From JBIOYL01 sp044870185 (GTDB taxonomy: Bacteria > Actinomycetota > CALGFH01), in contig JBIOYL010000327.1 of assembly GCA_044870185.1 (NCBI GenBank), positions 1-24,128 of the forward strand: DNA of 24,128 nucleotides, read 5' to 3'. The notes beneath the pieces are model-generated. The model saw only the letters and a program-made list of their open reading frames with translations. It had not been told where the DNA came from and searched no databases. The position numbers and the translations under genes are program-made. Within the stretch, counting starts at the first letter, position 1; the number at the start of each line of letters is the position of its first letter. Of this stretch, positions 1 through 8,023 are shown one piece after another.

Positions 1-1
1 C

Positions 2-1153
2 CCGATCGGCCAGCCGATCGCGGTGGTCGGCACCGGCGCAGGCGCCCCAGCCGCCCCAGCCGCCCCGGCCGCCGAGGCAGCCCCGGCGGCGGCGCCCGCC
101 GCGGCGGCGCCCGCTCCGGCAGCGCCCGCTCCGGCAGCGCCCGCTCCGGCGGCTGCGGCGCCGCCGAGCGAGGCCCCCGCCGCGGCGCCGGCCGCCGCAG
201 CGGCCGAGGGCGAGCAGGTGAAGGCGTCGCCGATGGCCCGCGCGATCGCCCGCGAGCGCGGCATCGACCTGCGCACCGTGACCGGCAGCGGCCCCGGCGG
301 CCGCATCGTCCGCGCCGACGTCGAGGCGCTCGCCGAAGGCGACGGCCGGGCCGCCCCGGCCGCCCCGGCCGCTCCGCCGCCGGCCGCCCCGGCCGCCCCG
401 CCGGCCGCGCCCGCACCGCCCGCCGCTCCCCCGCCGGCGGCTGCGGTGGCGCCCGCTGCCGAGGTCGAGGAGATCCCGCTCACCAACATGCGCCGCACCG
501 TCGCCCGCCGGCTGGTCGAGAGCATGCAGGCAGCCCCCCACTTCTACCTGACCATCATGGTCGACGCCGAGGCCCTGCTCGCCTTCCGCGCCCAGCTCAA
601 CCAGGACCTGGCGGCGGCCGGCGAGGACACCAAGGTCAGCGTCAACGACCTGCTGGTCAAAGCCTGCGCCACCGCCCTGCGGGCCCACCCGGACATCAAC
701 GTGTCCTGGGGGGGCGACAAGATCCTGCGCCACCGGCGCATCCACGTCGGCATCGCCGTGGCGCTGGCGGGCGGCCTGATCGTGCCGGTCGTCCGCGACG
801 CCGACCAGAAGAGCGTCGGCCAGATCTCGCGTGAGGCCAAGGTGCTGATCGCCAAGGCCCGCGACGGCAAGCTCGCCCCGGCCGAGTTCAGCGGCGGCAC
901 CTTCACGATCTCCAACCTCGGCATGTTCGGGATCGACCACTTCACCGCCGTCATCAACCCGCCGGAGGCCGCCATCCTGGCGGTGGGCGCCACCACCCCG
1001 GAGGCGGTCGTCCGCGACGGCCAGGTCACCGCGCGCCAGATGCTCAAGCTCACCCTGTCGATCGACCACCGTGCCCTGGACGGCGCCACCGCGGCCCGCT
1101 TCCTGCAGACCCTCACCGCGCTCCTGGAGGCGCCGTTGCGCATCGTCAGCTGA
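2..1153 (+). CDS. Dihydrolipoamide acyltransferase (E2) of a 2-oxoacid dehydrogenase complex, 5' partial
   Basis: E2 core enzyme that moves an acyl group from lipoyl-lysine to CoA in a pyruvate or branched-chain 2-oxoacid dehydrogenase complex in the cytoplasm. The gene enters from the left edge: the first codons (PIGQPIAVVG) are the end of a lipoyl domain, so the lipoyl-lysine lies outside the window. Next come an Ala/Pro linker (to about nt 220), a peripheral-subunit (E3/E1) binding domain (about 227-337, SPMARAIARERG and GSGPGGRI), a second Ala/Pro linker, and the catalytic acyltransferase domain (about 470-1150). The catalytic His-Asp motif DHRALDG is at about 1063-1083 and the fold motif FTISNLGMFG at about 901-930. 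The substrate (pyruvate versus branched-chain) cannot be decided without the upstream E1 genes. The LigD-like gene starts one base after the stop, which suggests co-transcription. Confidence 0.95.
   Translation, partial: PIGQPIAVVGTGAGAPAAPAAPAAEAAPAAAPAAAAPAPAAPAPAAPAPAAAAPPSEAPAAAPAAAAAEGEQVKASPMARAIARERGIDLRTVTGSGPGGRIVRADVEALAEGDGRAAPAAPAAPPPAAPAAPPAAPAPPAAPPPAAAVAPAAEVEEIPLTNMRRTVARRLVESMQAAPHFYLTIMVDAEALLAFRAQLNQDLAAAGEDTKVSVNDLLVKACATALRAHPDINVSWGGDKILRHRRIHVGIAVALAGGLIVPVVRDADQKSVGQISREAKVLIAKARDGKLAPAEFSGGTFTISNLGMFGIDHFTAVINPPEAAILAVGATTPEAVVRDGQVTARQMLKLTLSIDHRALDGATAARFLQTLTALLEAPLRIVS
107..151 (+). repeat. 15-bp tandem repeat, three units, in the E2 linker
   Basis: GCGCCCGCTCCGGCA occurs three times head to tail (107-121, 122-136, 137-151; the last base of the third copy differs). 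Each unit encodes an APAPA block of the flexible interdomain linker. Such repeats change copy number easily and lengthen or shorten the swinging arm without altering the frame. Confidence 0.85.
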
Positions 1154-1154
1154 G

Positions 1155-2162
1155 GTGGCCGAGCGGGCGGTTGCGGTCACCCACCCCGAGCGGGTGCTGT
1201 TCCCCGACGACGGCATCACCAAAGGCGAGCTGGTCGACTACTACCTGGCCGTGGCCGAGGCGATGCTGCCGCTGGTGGCCGGCCGGCCGGTCACGCTGCA
1301 ACGCTTCCCCGCAGGGATCGGGGCGCCGGGCTTCTACCAGAAGCACGCCGGCGCGCACACCCCCCCCTGGATCGAGCAGGTCCAGGTCCCCAAGGCAGAA
1401 GGGGGCACGGTCACCCATCTGGTCGTGCGGCACACCCAGGACCTTGCCTGGATCGCCAACCAGGGCTGCATCACCCCCCACGTGTGGCTCAGCCGGGTCG
1501 GCCGGCTGGAGCGGCCCGACCTGCTGGGCTTCGACCTCGACCCGGCCGGGGTCAGGGCCGCCGAGGACCTGCTGGCGGTGCGGCGGGCGGCCGGGCAGCT
1601 GCGAGGGCTGCTGGGGGAGCTGGCCCTGCCCGCCTATGTGAAGACCACCGGGTCGCGGGGGCTGCATGTGGTGGTCCCGCTGGTCCCGGAGGCCCCCACC
1701 GGGGTGGTCGAGGCGTTGGCCTATGACGTCGCCAGGGCCCTGGCCGCGCGTGACCCGCGGCGGCTGACCACCGAGTGGCTGCTGGCCGACCGCGGGGGTC
1801 GGCTGCTGGTGGACACCGCCTGCAACCGGTGGGCGCAGTCGATCGCCGCGCCGTATGCGGTGCGTGCCCTGCCGGGCGCACCGGTGTCGCTGCCGCTCGG
1901 CTGGCAGGAGCTGGACGAGCCGGGCTTTGCCCCGCACCGGCATGGCCTGCGCAGCGTACCGGGGCGGCTGGCCTCGATGCCCTGCCCGTGGGCGGGGATG
2001 GCGGCCCATGCCGTGTCGGTTGGGCAGGTTCGGGCGCGGCTGGCCGCGGTCGCGCCGGGGCTGGCGGCCACGCCGCCGGGCGGCGTTCCCAGCCGCTTCG
2101 GCCGCCACGACCGCCGCCTCCGCCGTGGCCAGCCTCCGGGACATGATGACCTCCCCGCGTGA
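1155..2162 (+). CDS. ligD: Stand-alone LigD-type DNA polymerase/primase domain protein (NHEJ)
   Basis: A 335-aa protein matching only the polymerase domain (archaeo-eukaryotic primase fold) of bacterial LigD, which fills ends during Ku-dependent non-homologous end joining. The family opening is visible (THPERVLFPDDGITKGEL), as are the catalytic metal-binding Asp pair in LLGFDLDPAG, the nucleotide-binding motif TGSRGLHVVVPL, and the late Asp motif LLVDTACNRWAQS followed by YAVRALPGAPVSLPLGWQEL. No ligase or 3'-phosphoesterase domain is attached, so ligase activity must come from another gene. The GTG at 1155 is chosen because it follows the E2 stop directly and the family's conserved N terminus begins a few residues later; a GGAGG at about 1125 is rather distant. 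Its 3' end overlaps the next gene by 20 nt. Confidence 0.9.
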   Translation: MAERAVAVTHPERVLFPDDGITKGELVDYYLAVAEAMLPLVAGRPVTLQRFPAGIGAPGFYQKHAGAHTPPWIEQVQVPKAEGGTVTHLVVRHTQDLAWIANQGCITPHVWLSRVGRLERPDLLGFDLDPAGVRAAEDLLAVRRAAGQLRGLLGELALPAYVKTTGSRGLHVVVPLVPEAPTGVVEALAYDVARALAARDPRRLTTEWLLADRGGRLLVDTACNRWAQSIAAPYAVRALPGAPVSLPLGWQELDEPGFAPHRHGLRSVPGRLASMPCPWAGMAAHAVSVGQVRARLAAVAPGLAATPPGGVPSRFGRHDRRLRRGQPPGHDDLPA

Positions 2163-3773
2163 GCTCCAGGCCGATGTCCTGGTCGTGGGCGGCGGCCTCG
2201 GCGGGGTCGCGGCCGCGATCGCCGCCTGCCGGCTGGGCCGCCAGGTCGTCCTCACCGAGGAGACCGACTGGGTGGGCGGCCAGCTCACCGCCCAGGCGGT
2301 GCCGCCCGACGAGCATCCTTGGATCGAGCAGTTCGGCTGCACCGCGCTCTACCGGGAGCTCCGCGACGGGATCCGCGCCTACTACCGGACCTGGTACCCG
2401 CTGACCGCCGCCGCGCGCAGCTGGCGCCGGCTGAACCCTGGCGCCGGGCGGGTGAGCAGGTTGTGCCACGAGCCGCGCGTCGCGCTCGCGGTGCTGGAGG
2501 GGATGCTCGCCCCCCACCGTGCCGCCGGCCGGCTCACCCTGCTCCTGGAGCACCGGCCGATCGGCGTCGGCGTCGGCGTCGACCGCGACCACGTCGACGC
2601 CGTCGAGCTCGCCCCGCTGCGCGCAGGCGAGCGCGTGGCCGTCACCGCAGCCTACGTCCTGGACGCGACCGAGCACGGTGACCTGCTGCCGTTGGCGAAC
2701 GTCGAGTACGTCACGGGGGCCGAGTCCCAGAAGGAGTACGGCGAACCGCACGCCCCCGCCGTCGCGGACCCGGCAAACGTCCAGGGCTTCACTGCTGCTT
2801 TGCGCTCGAGCACCGGGCAGGCGAGGACCACACCATCGACCGGCCCGCGCGGTACGAGTTCTGGCGCGCCTACCAGTCCGAGTTCTGGCCGGGACCGCTG
2901 CTGGAGTTCTCCACGCCCGACCCACGGACGCTCGAGCCCGTCGACCGCCGGCTCGACCCCAACCCCGACGGCGACCCGCTCCTGGTGCTCGCCGACCAGC
3001 AGCGCAACCACGACGACACGGAGCTGTGGACGTTCCGCCGCATCCTGGCGCGGAACCTCTTCGCGCCGGGATGGTTCGACTCCGACCTCACGTTGGTCAA
3101 CTGGCCGATGAACGACTACTGGCTCGGCCCGCTCATCGAGGTGGACGAGCAGACCGCCAGCCGCCATCTCGACGACGCCAAACAGCTCAGCCTGTCGCTG
3201 TTGTACTGGCTGCAGACCGAGGCCCCGCGCCCGGACGGCGGGACCGGCTTTCCCGGCCTGCGGCTGCGCGCCGACGTCGTCGGTACCGGCGACGGCCTGG
3301 CGAAGGCGCCGTATGTCCGCGAATCGCGCCGCATCCGGGCTGTGACCACGGTCACCGAGCAGGACGTCGCCCTGGCGATCGCCGGCCCGTACGGCGGGAC
3401 CCGCCATCACGACTCGGTCGGCGTGGGCAGCTACCGGATCGACCTGCACCCCTCCACCGGCGGCGACGCCTACATCGACGTGGGCGGCGTCCCGTTCGAG
3501 CTCCCACTCGGGGCGCTGCTGCCCGTCCGCGTCCGCAACCTGCTGCCCGCGGCCAAGAACATCGGCACCACCCACATCGCCAACGGCTGCTACCGACTGC
3601 ACCCCGTCGAGTGGAACGTCGGCGAGGTGGCGGGGCGGCTGGTGGCGTTCTGCCTCGACCGCGGCGTCGAGCCGCACCAGATCCGCACGGACGAGGGGCT
3701 CCTGGAGGAGCTCCATCGCGCCCTCGACCGGGCCGGCGTCGAGCGCCGCTGGCCGGACCTCCGCGGCTACTGA
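2143..3773 (+). pseudogene. FAD-dependent oxidoreductase (FAD_oxidored family), split by one frameshift
   Basis: Flavoprotein of the FAD_oxidored (PF12831-like) type; substrate unknown. The N terminus carries the dinucleotide-binding motif VVGGGLGGVAAAIAACRLG, followed by a TDWVGGQLT segment typical of the family. The reading frame breaks at about 2794-2796: the first part reads to FTA, and from TGC at 2796 the family sequence (CFALEHRAGEDHTIDRP, then EFWRAYQSEFW) continues two frames away to the natural stop at 3771-3773. One inserted base would restore about 543 residues. Starts are the adjacent ATGs at 2143 and 2146, overlapping the LigD-like stop. Because flanking protein sequence is conserved on both sides, this is either a very recent mutation or a sequencing slip. 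The stop lies one base from the convergent SRPBCC stop. Confidence 0.88.
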
Positions 3774-3774
3774 C

Positions 3775-4197
3775 CTAGAACCGGGAGGCCAGGGAGGCGA
3801 GCGCCCGCACGATCTCCCGTCGTGCCGGGCCGATGGTCGCGCGCTCCACCGCCCGGCCGGCGAACCCGTCGATCGCATAGCGGACGTGCAGCTCCAGGCG
3901 GCAGCCCTGGTCGGCGGGATGCGCCACAACGACGATGGCCAGGTCGAGGCCGCCCTCCAGCACGAACACCGCCCGCCGCGGCGGCTCGAACTCCTGGCAG
4001 ACCAGCACGCCGCGCAGGCGTTGGCCGGCCACGCCCACCTCGGCCTCGTAGCGGGCGCCGACCCCACGGACCGGTCCCCCGAGGTGCCGCAGGCGGCGCA
4101 CGGTGGGCAGCCAGTCCGCCCGCGTGAAGTCCGTGGCCTCCGCGAACGCCTGCGAAGCGGAGACGGGCAGGACCGTAGCAGCGTGCGCCTCGACCAT
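3775..4197 (-). CDS. SRPBCC-family (polyketide cyclase/START-like) protein
   Basis: A 140-aa single-domain protein with the SRPBCC pattern: an N-terminal strand that opens with an Ala-rich line (ATVLPVSASQAFAEATDF), then a WLPTVRRL segment, the GVGARYEAEV strand, and a C-terminal amphipathic helix (ARREIVRALASLASRF). Members bind hydrophobic ligands in a central cavity; nothing here identifies the ligand. No signal peptide or membrane segment is seen. The ATG at 4197 fits the family start. The gene is convergent with the FAD oxidoreductase (1-nt gap) and lies 21 nt downstream of the HMCES-type gene on the same strand, so the two may share a transcript. Confidence 0.75.
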   Translation of the reverse strand: MVEAHAATVLPVSASQAFAEATDFTRADWLPTVRRLRHLGGPVRGVGARYEAEVGVAGQRLRGVLVCQEFEPPRRAVFVLEGGLDLAIVVVAHPADQGCRLELHVRYAIDGFAGRAVERATIGPARREIVRALASLASRF

Positions 4198-4218
4198 GCC
4201 ATCAGGCTAGCCTTGGGG

Positions 4219-4977
4219 CTACGCGGTTACCGGCTCGTGGCCTTCCAGTGGCCTGACAAGCTCGGGACGGTCGTTGCGGACGTTGCCGACCGCCGGGTCC
4301 ACCGGCCACAGGGCCAACAGCTCCTCGGGGGCCGGCTTCAGCAACCCAACCAGTCGCTCGACATCGTGGTTGTCGGGATCCAGCCAGGCATCCCACGACT
4401 CGGGCGGCAAGATCACCGGCATGCGCTGGTGCACCGAGCCCATCAGCTGATTGGCGGTGGTGGTCAGGATCGTGCACGTCCACAGCACCTCGCCGCTGCC
4501 GCTCGGGGAATCGTCGCCGGTCGCCGCCTCGCCGCCCTCGGCATGGGCCGCGGCGGGGTCGCGCCATTCCGCCCACAACCCGGCCAGCGCCAGCGGCTTG
4601 TCGTCGCGGGCGGTGATGTAGAACGGCTGCTTGCGGCGGCCCTTGCCCTGGTCCTGCCATTCGTAGAAGCCGTCGACCGGGATGATGCAGCGCCGGTGGG
4701 CCAGGCTGGTCTGCCACGACTTCTTCTCGCGCACGGTCTCGGCGCGCAGGTTGATCATCCGGTTGCCGGCGTTGGGGTCCTTGGCCCAGCGGGGGACCAG
4801 CCCCCAGCGCAGCGCGCGGAGCTGGCGGGCCCCGTCGCTGCCGGCGATCACGACAAGGATGTCGCTGGCCGGGGCCACGTTCCAGCTCGGCTGGTGGCCC
4901 TCCACCCCGGCCGGGGTGGCGCGGAACCGTTCGGCCAGCAACGATGGCTGGGTTGAGGAGGTGAACCGACCACACAT
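4219..4977 (-). CDS. SOS response-associated peptidase family protein (HMCES/YedK type)
   Basis: A 252-aa protein that, in this family, crosslinks covalently to abasic sites in single-stranded DNA and shields them during replication. The start is fixed by biology: Cys2 becomes N-terminal after Met removal and is the crosslinking nucleophile, so the ATG at 4977 giving MCGRFT is right although the frame stays open further upstream. Other conserved elements are present: PSWNVAPASDILVV, LRWGLVPRWAKD, the active-site Asn in MINLRAET, the Glu in IIPVDGFYEW, and the His in VHQRMPVIL. The segment around residues 145-165 (AEGGEAATGDDSPSGSGEV) is a low-complexity insertion. With the LigD-like protein it makes a second DNA-damage gene in this part of the window. 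Confidence 0.93.
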   Translation of the reverse strand: MCGRFTSSTQPSLLAERFRATPAGVEGHQPSWNVAPASDILVVIAGSDGARQLRALRWGLVPRWAKDPNAGNRMINLRAETVREKKSWQTSLAHRRCIIPVDGFYEWQDQGKGRRKQPFYITARDDKPLALAGLWAEWRDPAAAHAEGGEAATGDDSPSGSGEVLWTCTILTTTANQLMGSVHQRMPVILPPESWDAWLDPDNHDVERLVGLLKPAPEELLALWPVDPAVGNVRNDRPELVRPLEGHEPVTA

Positions 4978-5118
4978 GCCAAGTACGGTAGCAGCAGCCG
5001 GCGACAGTGTGGGGGTTGCCGCGCTCGGGCGCCGGCGGGTGCTCGCCAGGTGGTGCCGAGCCAGCGCGCACACGTCCACCGTCCGCCGCTTTCGGCGGCG
5101 CGCCGGTGGGCTCGTCGT

Positions 5119-6105
5119 TTATGCGGGTGTGCTGGTCGTGGTGCGAACGATGCAGCGGAAGCCGATGTGCCCGGTGGAGGTGTCGACCGCCTCACCCTGG
5201 CGGGCGGCAGGCCGATAGCGCAGACAGTAGTTCGGCGCGCACAGGTGCGAGCCGCCTTTGATGACCCGACGGGCGATGCGATCACCGGGCATGCCGACGT
5301 GGTAGCTCGCTTCGGGTGCGGCGACCCTGGGGTTCCTCGGGACGCAGCAGGCATGCTCGACTTCGCCTGGGTGCTGCGGCGTGAAGAAGTCGCTGGTCCA
5401 CTCCCACACATTGCCGGCCATGTCGAACAACCCATAGCCGTTTGGTGGGTAGCGCTTGACCGGAGAGGTCCCCTCGTAGCCGTCGAGCATGAGGTTCTGC
5501 CAGGGGAACTCCCCCTGCCAGGTGTTCGCCATCATCCTGCCCCTGGGAGCGAACTCGTTCCCCCACACGAAGGTCTTGCCTTCGAGGCCTCCGCGGGCCG
5601 CGAACTCCCATTCGGCTTCGGTGGGCAGGGCCTTGCCCGCCCACACGGCGTAGGCCTCGGCATCCGCGTACGCGACATGGGTAACGGGGTGCCGGTCGCG
5701 GCCGTGCAGCGTGCTTTCCGGGCCCTCGGGGTGCCGCCACTGCGCCCCTGGCGTCCACGCCCACCAGTTGCGGTAGTCGCTCAGGTCCACTGGGCCGGAG
5801 GTCCGCTTGAACACCAGGGATCCTGGGACGAGGAGTTCGGGGTCGGCATCCGGGTAGTGAGCGGGATCGGGCGGTCGTTCCGCCCACGTAACGTACTCGG
5901 TTGCCTTCACGAAGCGGCGGAACTCCGCCACGGTGATGGGGTGCTCGTCCATCCAGAACCCGTCGACCACAACCCGATGGACGGGACGTTCTTCCGGGTA
6001 GAAGTCCTCCGATCCCATCAGGAAGCTGCCTCCGGGCACCCAGACCATGTTCTTCGCGGGCCCGCGGGCCGCCGCTCGGCGCATGGGGGCCGATGCCTCG
6101 CTCAC
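5119..6105 (-). CDS. Formylglycine-generating enzyme (FGE/SUMF1 family)
   Basis: Aerobic copper enzyme that oxidises the CxPxR cysteine of sulfatases to C-alpha-formylglycine, their catalytic residue. The 328-aa protein shows the family opening MVWVPGGSFLMGSEDFYPEE, the fold motifs ALPTEAEWEFAARGG and GLFDMAGNVWEWTSDFF, and the copper-binding Cys pair (Cys289 and Cys294 in GSHLCAPNYCLRYR, spaced five residues apart as in verified FGEs). That pair separates it from cysteine-less FGE-sulfatase-domain relatives such as EgtB. A TTG at 6141 is possible, but the GTG at 6105 has AAGGGGG about 10 nt upstream and is preferred. The only sulfatase sequence in the window is the ruined fragment divergent from it, so the working substrate, if any, is elsewhere. 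Confidence 0.92.
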   Translation of the reverse strand: MSEASAPMRRAAARGPAKNMVWVPGGSFLMGSEDFYPEERPVHRVVVDGFWMDEHPITVAEFRRFVKATEYVTWAERPPDPAHYPDADPELLVPGSLVFKRTSGPVDLSDYRNWWAWTPGAQWRHPEGPESTLHGRDRHPVTHVAYADAEAYAVWAGKALPTEAEWEFAARGGLEGKTFVWGNEFAPRGRMMANTWQGEFPWQNLMLDGYEGTSPVKRYPPNGYGLFDMAGNVWEWTSDFFTPQHPGEVEHACCVPRNPRVAAPEASYHVGMPGDRIARRVIKGGSHLCAPNYCLRYRPAARQGEAVDTSTGHIGFRCIVRTTTSTPA

Positions 6106-6195
6106 CAACGAACGTCCCCCTTCTCGTGCGGTCGGCGGCAACCCGCCAGCCGAGTCATCAGCTTGGCAGGCTACTGCTGACCAGGCGCGTCGGCC

Positions 6196-6458
6196 AGGTC
6201 ATCGGGGCACTCGTGGACATCCCGGCGCCGGAGCCGAGGGCGTGCTCTTCGCGATTGGCTCGCGCTTCGGAGGTCACGCCCTGTACATCAAGAACAACCG
6301 GCTCCACTACGTCAACAGCTTCGTGGGCGCTGTGGAGCAGATGATCGTCGGCCTACCGGTTCACCGGTGGCACGATCAACCGGGTGGCGGTCGACGTCAG
6401 CGGCGAGCCGTACATGGACCTGGAACGCGAGGCTCAACTGATGCTGATGCGTGAGTGA
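6196..6458 (+). pseudogene. Arylsulfatase C-terminal remnant
   Basis: Two blocks of a bacterial arylsulfatase C-terminal region survive on the plus strand. Block one (about 6196-6345) reads ALVDIP in one frame and then GAEGVLFAIGSRFGGHALY and NNRLHYVNSFVG in another. Block two (6354-6458) reads YRFTGGTINRVAVDV, EPYMDLEREAQLMLMRE, stop, in a third. Intact relatives have about 60 more residues between the blocks, so there is an internal deletion plus frameshifts. The whole catalytic N-terminal domain, including the CxPxR formylglycine site, is absent. It is divergent from FGE, the enzyme that would have activated it, and its stop overlaps the HAD fragment's GTG (GTGA). Confidence 0.75.
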
Positions 6459-6604
6459 GACGACCCGCGGGGATCAGCCGAGTGCTGACATCCTGGAACG
6501 ACACGCCGACCCGAGCGGCGATCGTCGGGTTCGTCGAACGCGTCAGCCAGGAGGACGGCCCAGACTACATCGCACCGCCTGAGCGGATCGCGGTCTTCGA
6601 CGCT
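6455..6604 (+). pseudogene. HAD-family hydrolase, N-terminal fragment
   Basis: The frame opens at GTG 6455 overlapping the sulfatase stop and gives TSWNDTPTRAAIVGFVERV, then DGPDYIAPPERIAVFD. This is the start of a haloacid-dehalogenase-like hydrolase often found beside arylsulfatases. Homology stops at the FD of the catalytic motif (normally FDNDGTLW), after which the frame reads unrelated sequence (ARLPAGHHP) up to a stop at about 6679. Because the break falls at the nucleophilic Asp, no activity can remain. The chromate transporter begins 60 nt further on, so the deletion that removed the rest of this gene ends next to it. Confidence 0.65.
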
Positions 6605-6665
6605 AGGCTGCCAGCCGGGCACCATCCCTGCCGCACCCACCGCAGCAGCCCAGGCGTCGCTGACC

Positions 6666-7877
6666 ATGCCCGCTCCTGATCCCGACCCCACGGCGGCCAC
6701 GCCACGGCCAGCTCGCCGGCTCGGCGAGGTGGCACTGGTGATGGGCAAGCTCGGCACGATCGCCTTCGGCGGCCCGGCCGTGCACGTCGCCATGCTGCGG
6801 GAGGAGACCGTCCGGCGGCGCCGGTGGCTTGCGGACGCCGAGTTCCTGGACCTGTTCGGCGCGGTCAGCGTGCTGCCCGGGCCCAGCTCCACCCAGCTCG
6901 CCATCGCGCTGAGCCGGCGGCGGGCGGGCTGGGCCGGGCTGCTGCTTGGCGGGGTGTGCTTCATCGCACCCGCCATGGCGATCGTGCTCGCCCTGGCCTG
7001 GGCCTACGTCCGGTACGGGTCCACCCCCACCGGCGGTGGGGTGCTGTACGGGGTGGGGCCGGTGGTGGTCGCCGTGGTCGCGGTCGCGGTGTGGGAGCTG
7101 GCCCACGGCGCCCTGGCGCGGCACCGCGAGCAGGGCTGGCAGGCCGTGGCGGGCTTGGCGGCGGTAGGACTGGCCGCGGTTGCCGGCTACCTGGCCGGGG
7201 TCAACGTGCTCGCCGTCCTCGCCGCCGGCGGCCTTGTGGTCAGCCTGGCCGGCAACTGGCGGCGGCTGCGCCCCGCCCGGTCCCTGCTCTCGATCCTGCC
7301 GGTCCTGCCGGTCCTGCCGGTCGGGCTGGGCACGGCGGTCCCAGCCCACCGCCAGCCCGGCCTGGCCGCGATCGCCGGGGAGTTCTGCAAGCTCGGTGTG
7401 GTGGTGTTCGGCAGCGGCTACGTGCTGCTCGCCTTCCTCCAGCGCGACCTGGCCGGCGGGCTCGGCTGGCTGTCGACCCGCCAGGTGCTCGACGCCGTGG
7501 TCGCCGGTCAGGTCACCCCCGGGCCGGTGTTCACCACCGCGACCTTCCTCGGCTACCTGCTCGGCGGCGTGCCCGGCGCCATCGTCGCCACCGCCGGGAT
7601 CTTCCTGCCGTCGTTCGTGCTGGTCACCGCGCTGGAGCCGCTGGTCGGCCGCGTCCGCCGCTCCCCTTGGGCCGGCGCCGCGCTGGATGGCATCACCATG
7701 GCAGCACTCGGGCTGATGGCCGGGGTCACCATCGACCTGGGTCGCGCCGCGATCACCGACCCGCTCACCGCCGGCATCGCCGTCGCGGCCCTGCTGGTCG
7801 TGCTGCGCTGGCGCCCCAACACCCTGTGGCTGGTGCTGGCCGGCGCCGCCATCGGCATCGCCCACACCCTCGCATGA
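6666..7877 (+). CDS. chrA: Chromate transporter, CHR family, two-domain form
   Basis: A 403-aa inner-membrane protein of the CHR superfamily, whose characterised members export chromate. Two homologous halves are visible. The N half has KLGTIAFGGPAVHVAMLREE and the SVLPGPSSTQLAIAL motif. The C half has FCKLGVVVFGSGYVLLAFLQ and GQVTPGPVFTTATFLGYLLGG. About ten hydrophobic segments are separated by a basic central loop (about residues 195-235, with a short LPVLPVLPV repeat). The ATG at 6666 has a poor ribosome site; the conserved region begins about 20 residues later, so the start could be internal. It follows sulfatase/HAD debris and is convergent with the hydrolase downstream. The substrate is inferred from family only. 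Confidence 0.93.
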   Translation: MPAPDPDPTAATPRPARRLGEVALVMGKLGTIAFGGPAVHVAMLREETVRRRRWLADAEFLDLFGAVSVLPGPSSTQLAIALSRRRAGWAGLLLGGVCFIAPAMAIVLALAWAYVRYGSTPTGGGVLYGVGPVVVAVVAVAVWELAHGALARHREQGWQAVAGLAAVGLAAVAGYLAGVNVLAVLAAGGLVVSLAGNWRRLRPARSLLSILPVLPVLPVGLGTAVPAHRQPGLAAIAGEFCKLGVVVFGSGYVLLAFLQRDLAGGLGWLSTRQVLDAVVAGQVTPGPVFTTATFLGYLLGGVPGAIVATAGIFLPSFVLVTALEPLVGRVRRSPWAGAALDGITMAALGLMAGVTIDLGRAAITDPLTAGIAVAALLVVLRWRPNTLWLVLAGAAIGIAHTLA

Positions 7878-8023
7878 CCACCAGCCCCACAGCGCCAGGC
7901 GCAAGCACAGCCCCGGTCCAGGAACGCCGCCATCGTCTATGGCCGGCTGGTCCACCGTGCCTGGACCTGTTCCCGGCGGAGAGGCCGCCCGCGCTGCCGT
8001 GCGCCCGCCTGTTGGCGCACCTG

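Noticed and set aside
1146..2342. 398-aa minus-strand frame
   Set aside because: Antisense of the LigD-like gene; Gln/Gly/Pro-rich with no motif, as expected from GC-rich shadow frames.
2652..4202. 516-aa minus-strand frame
   Set aside because: Runs antisense through the FAD oxidoreductase and in a wrong frame through the SRPBCC gene; no domain.
5050..6180. 376-aa plus-strand frame over FGE
   Set aside because: Antisense of a gene with clear catalytic motifs; no recognisable domain of its own.
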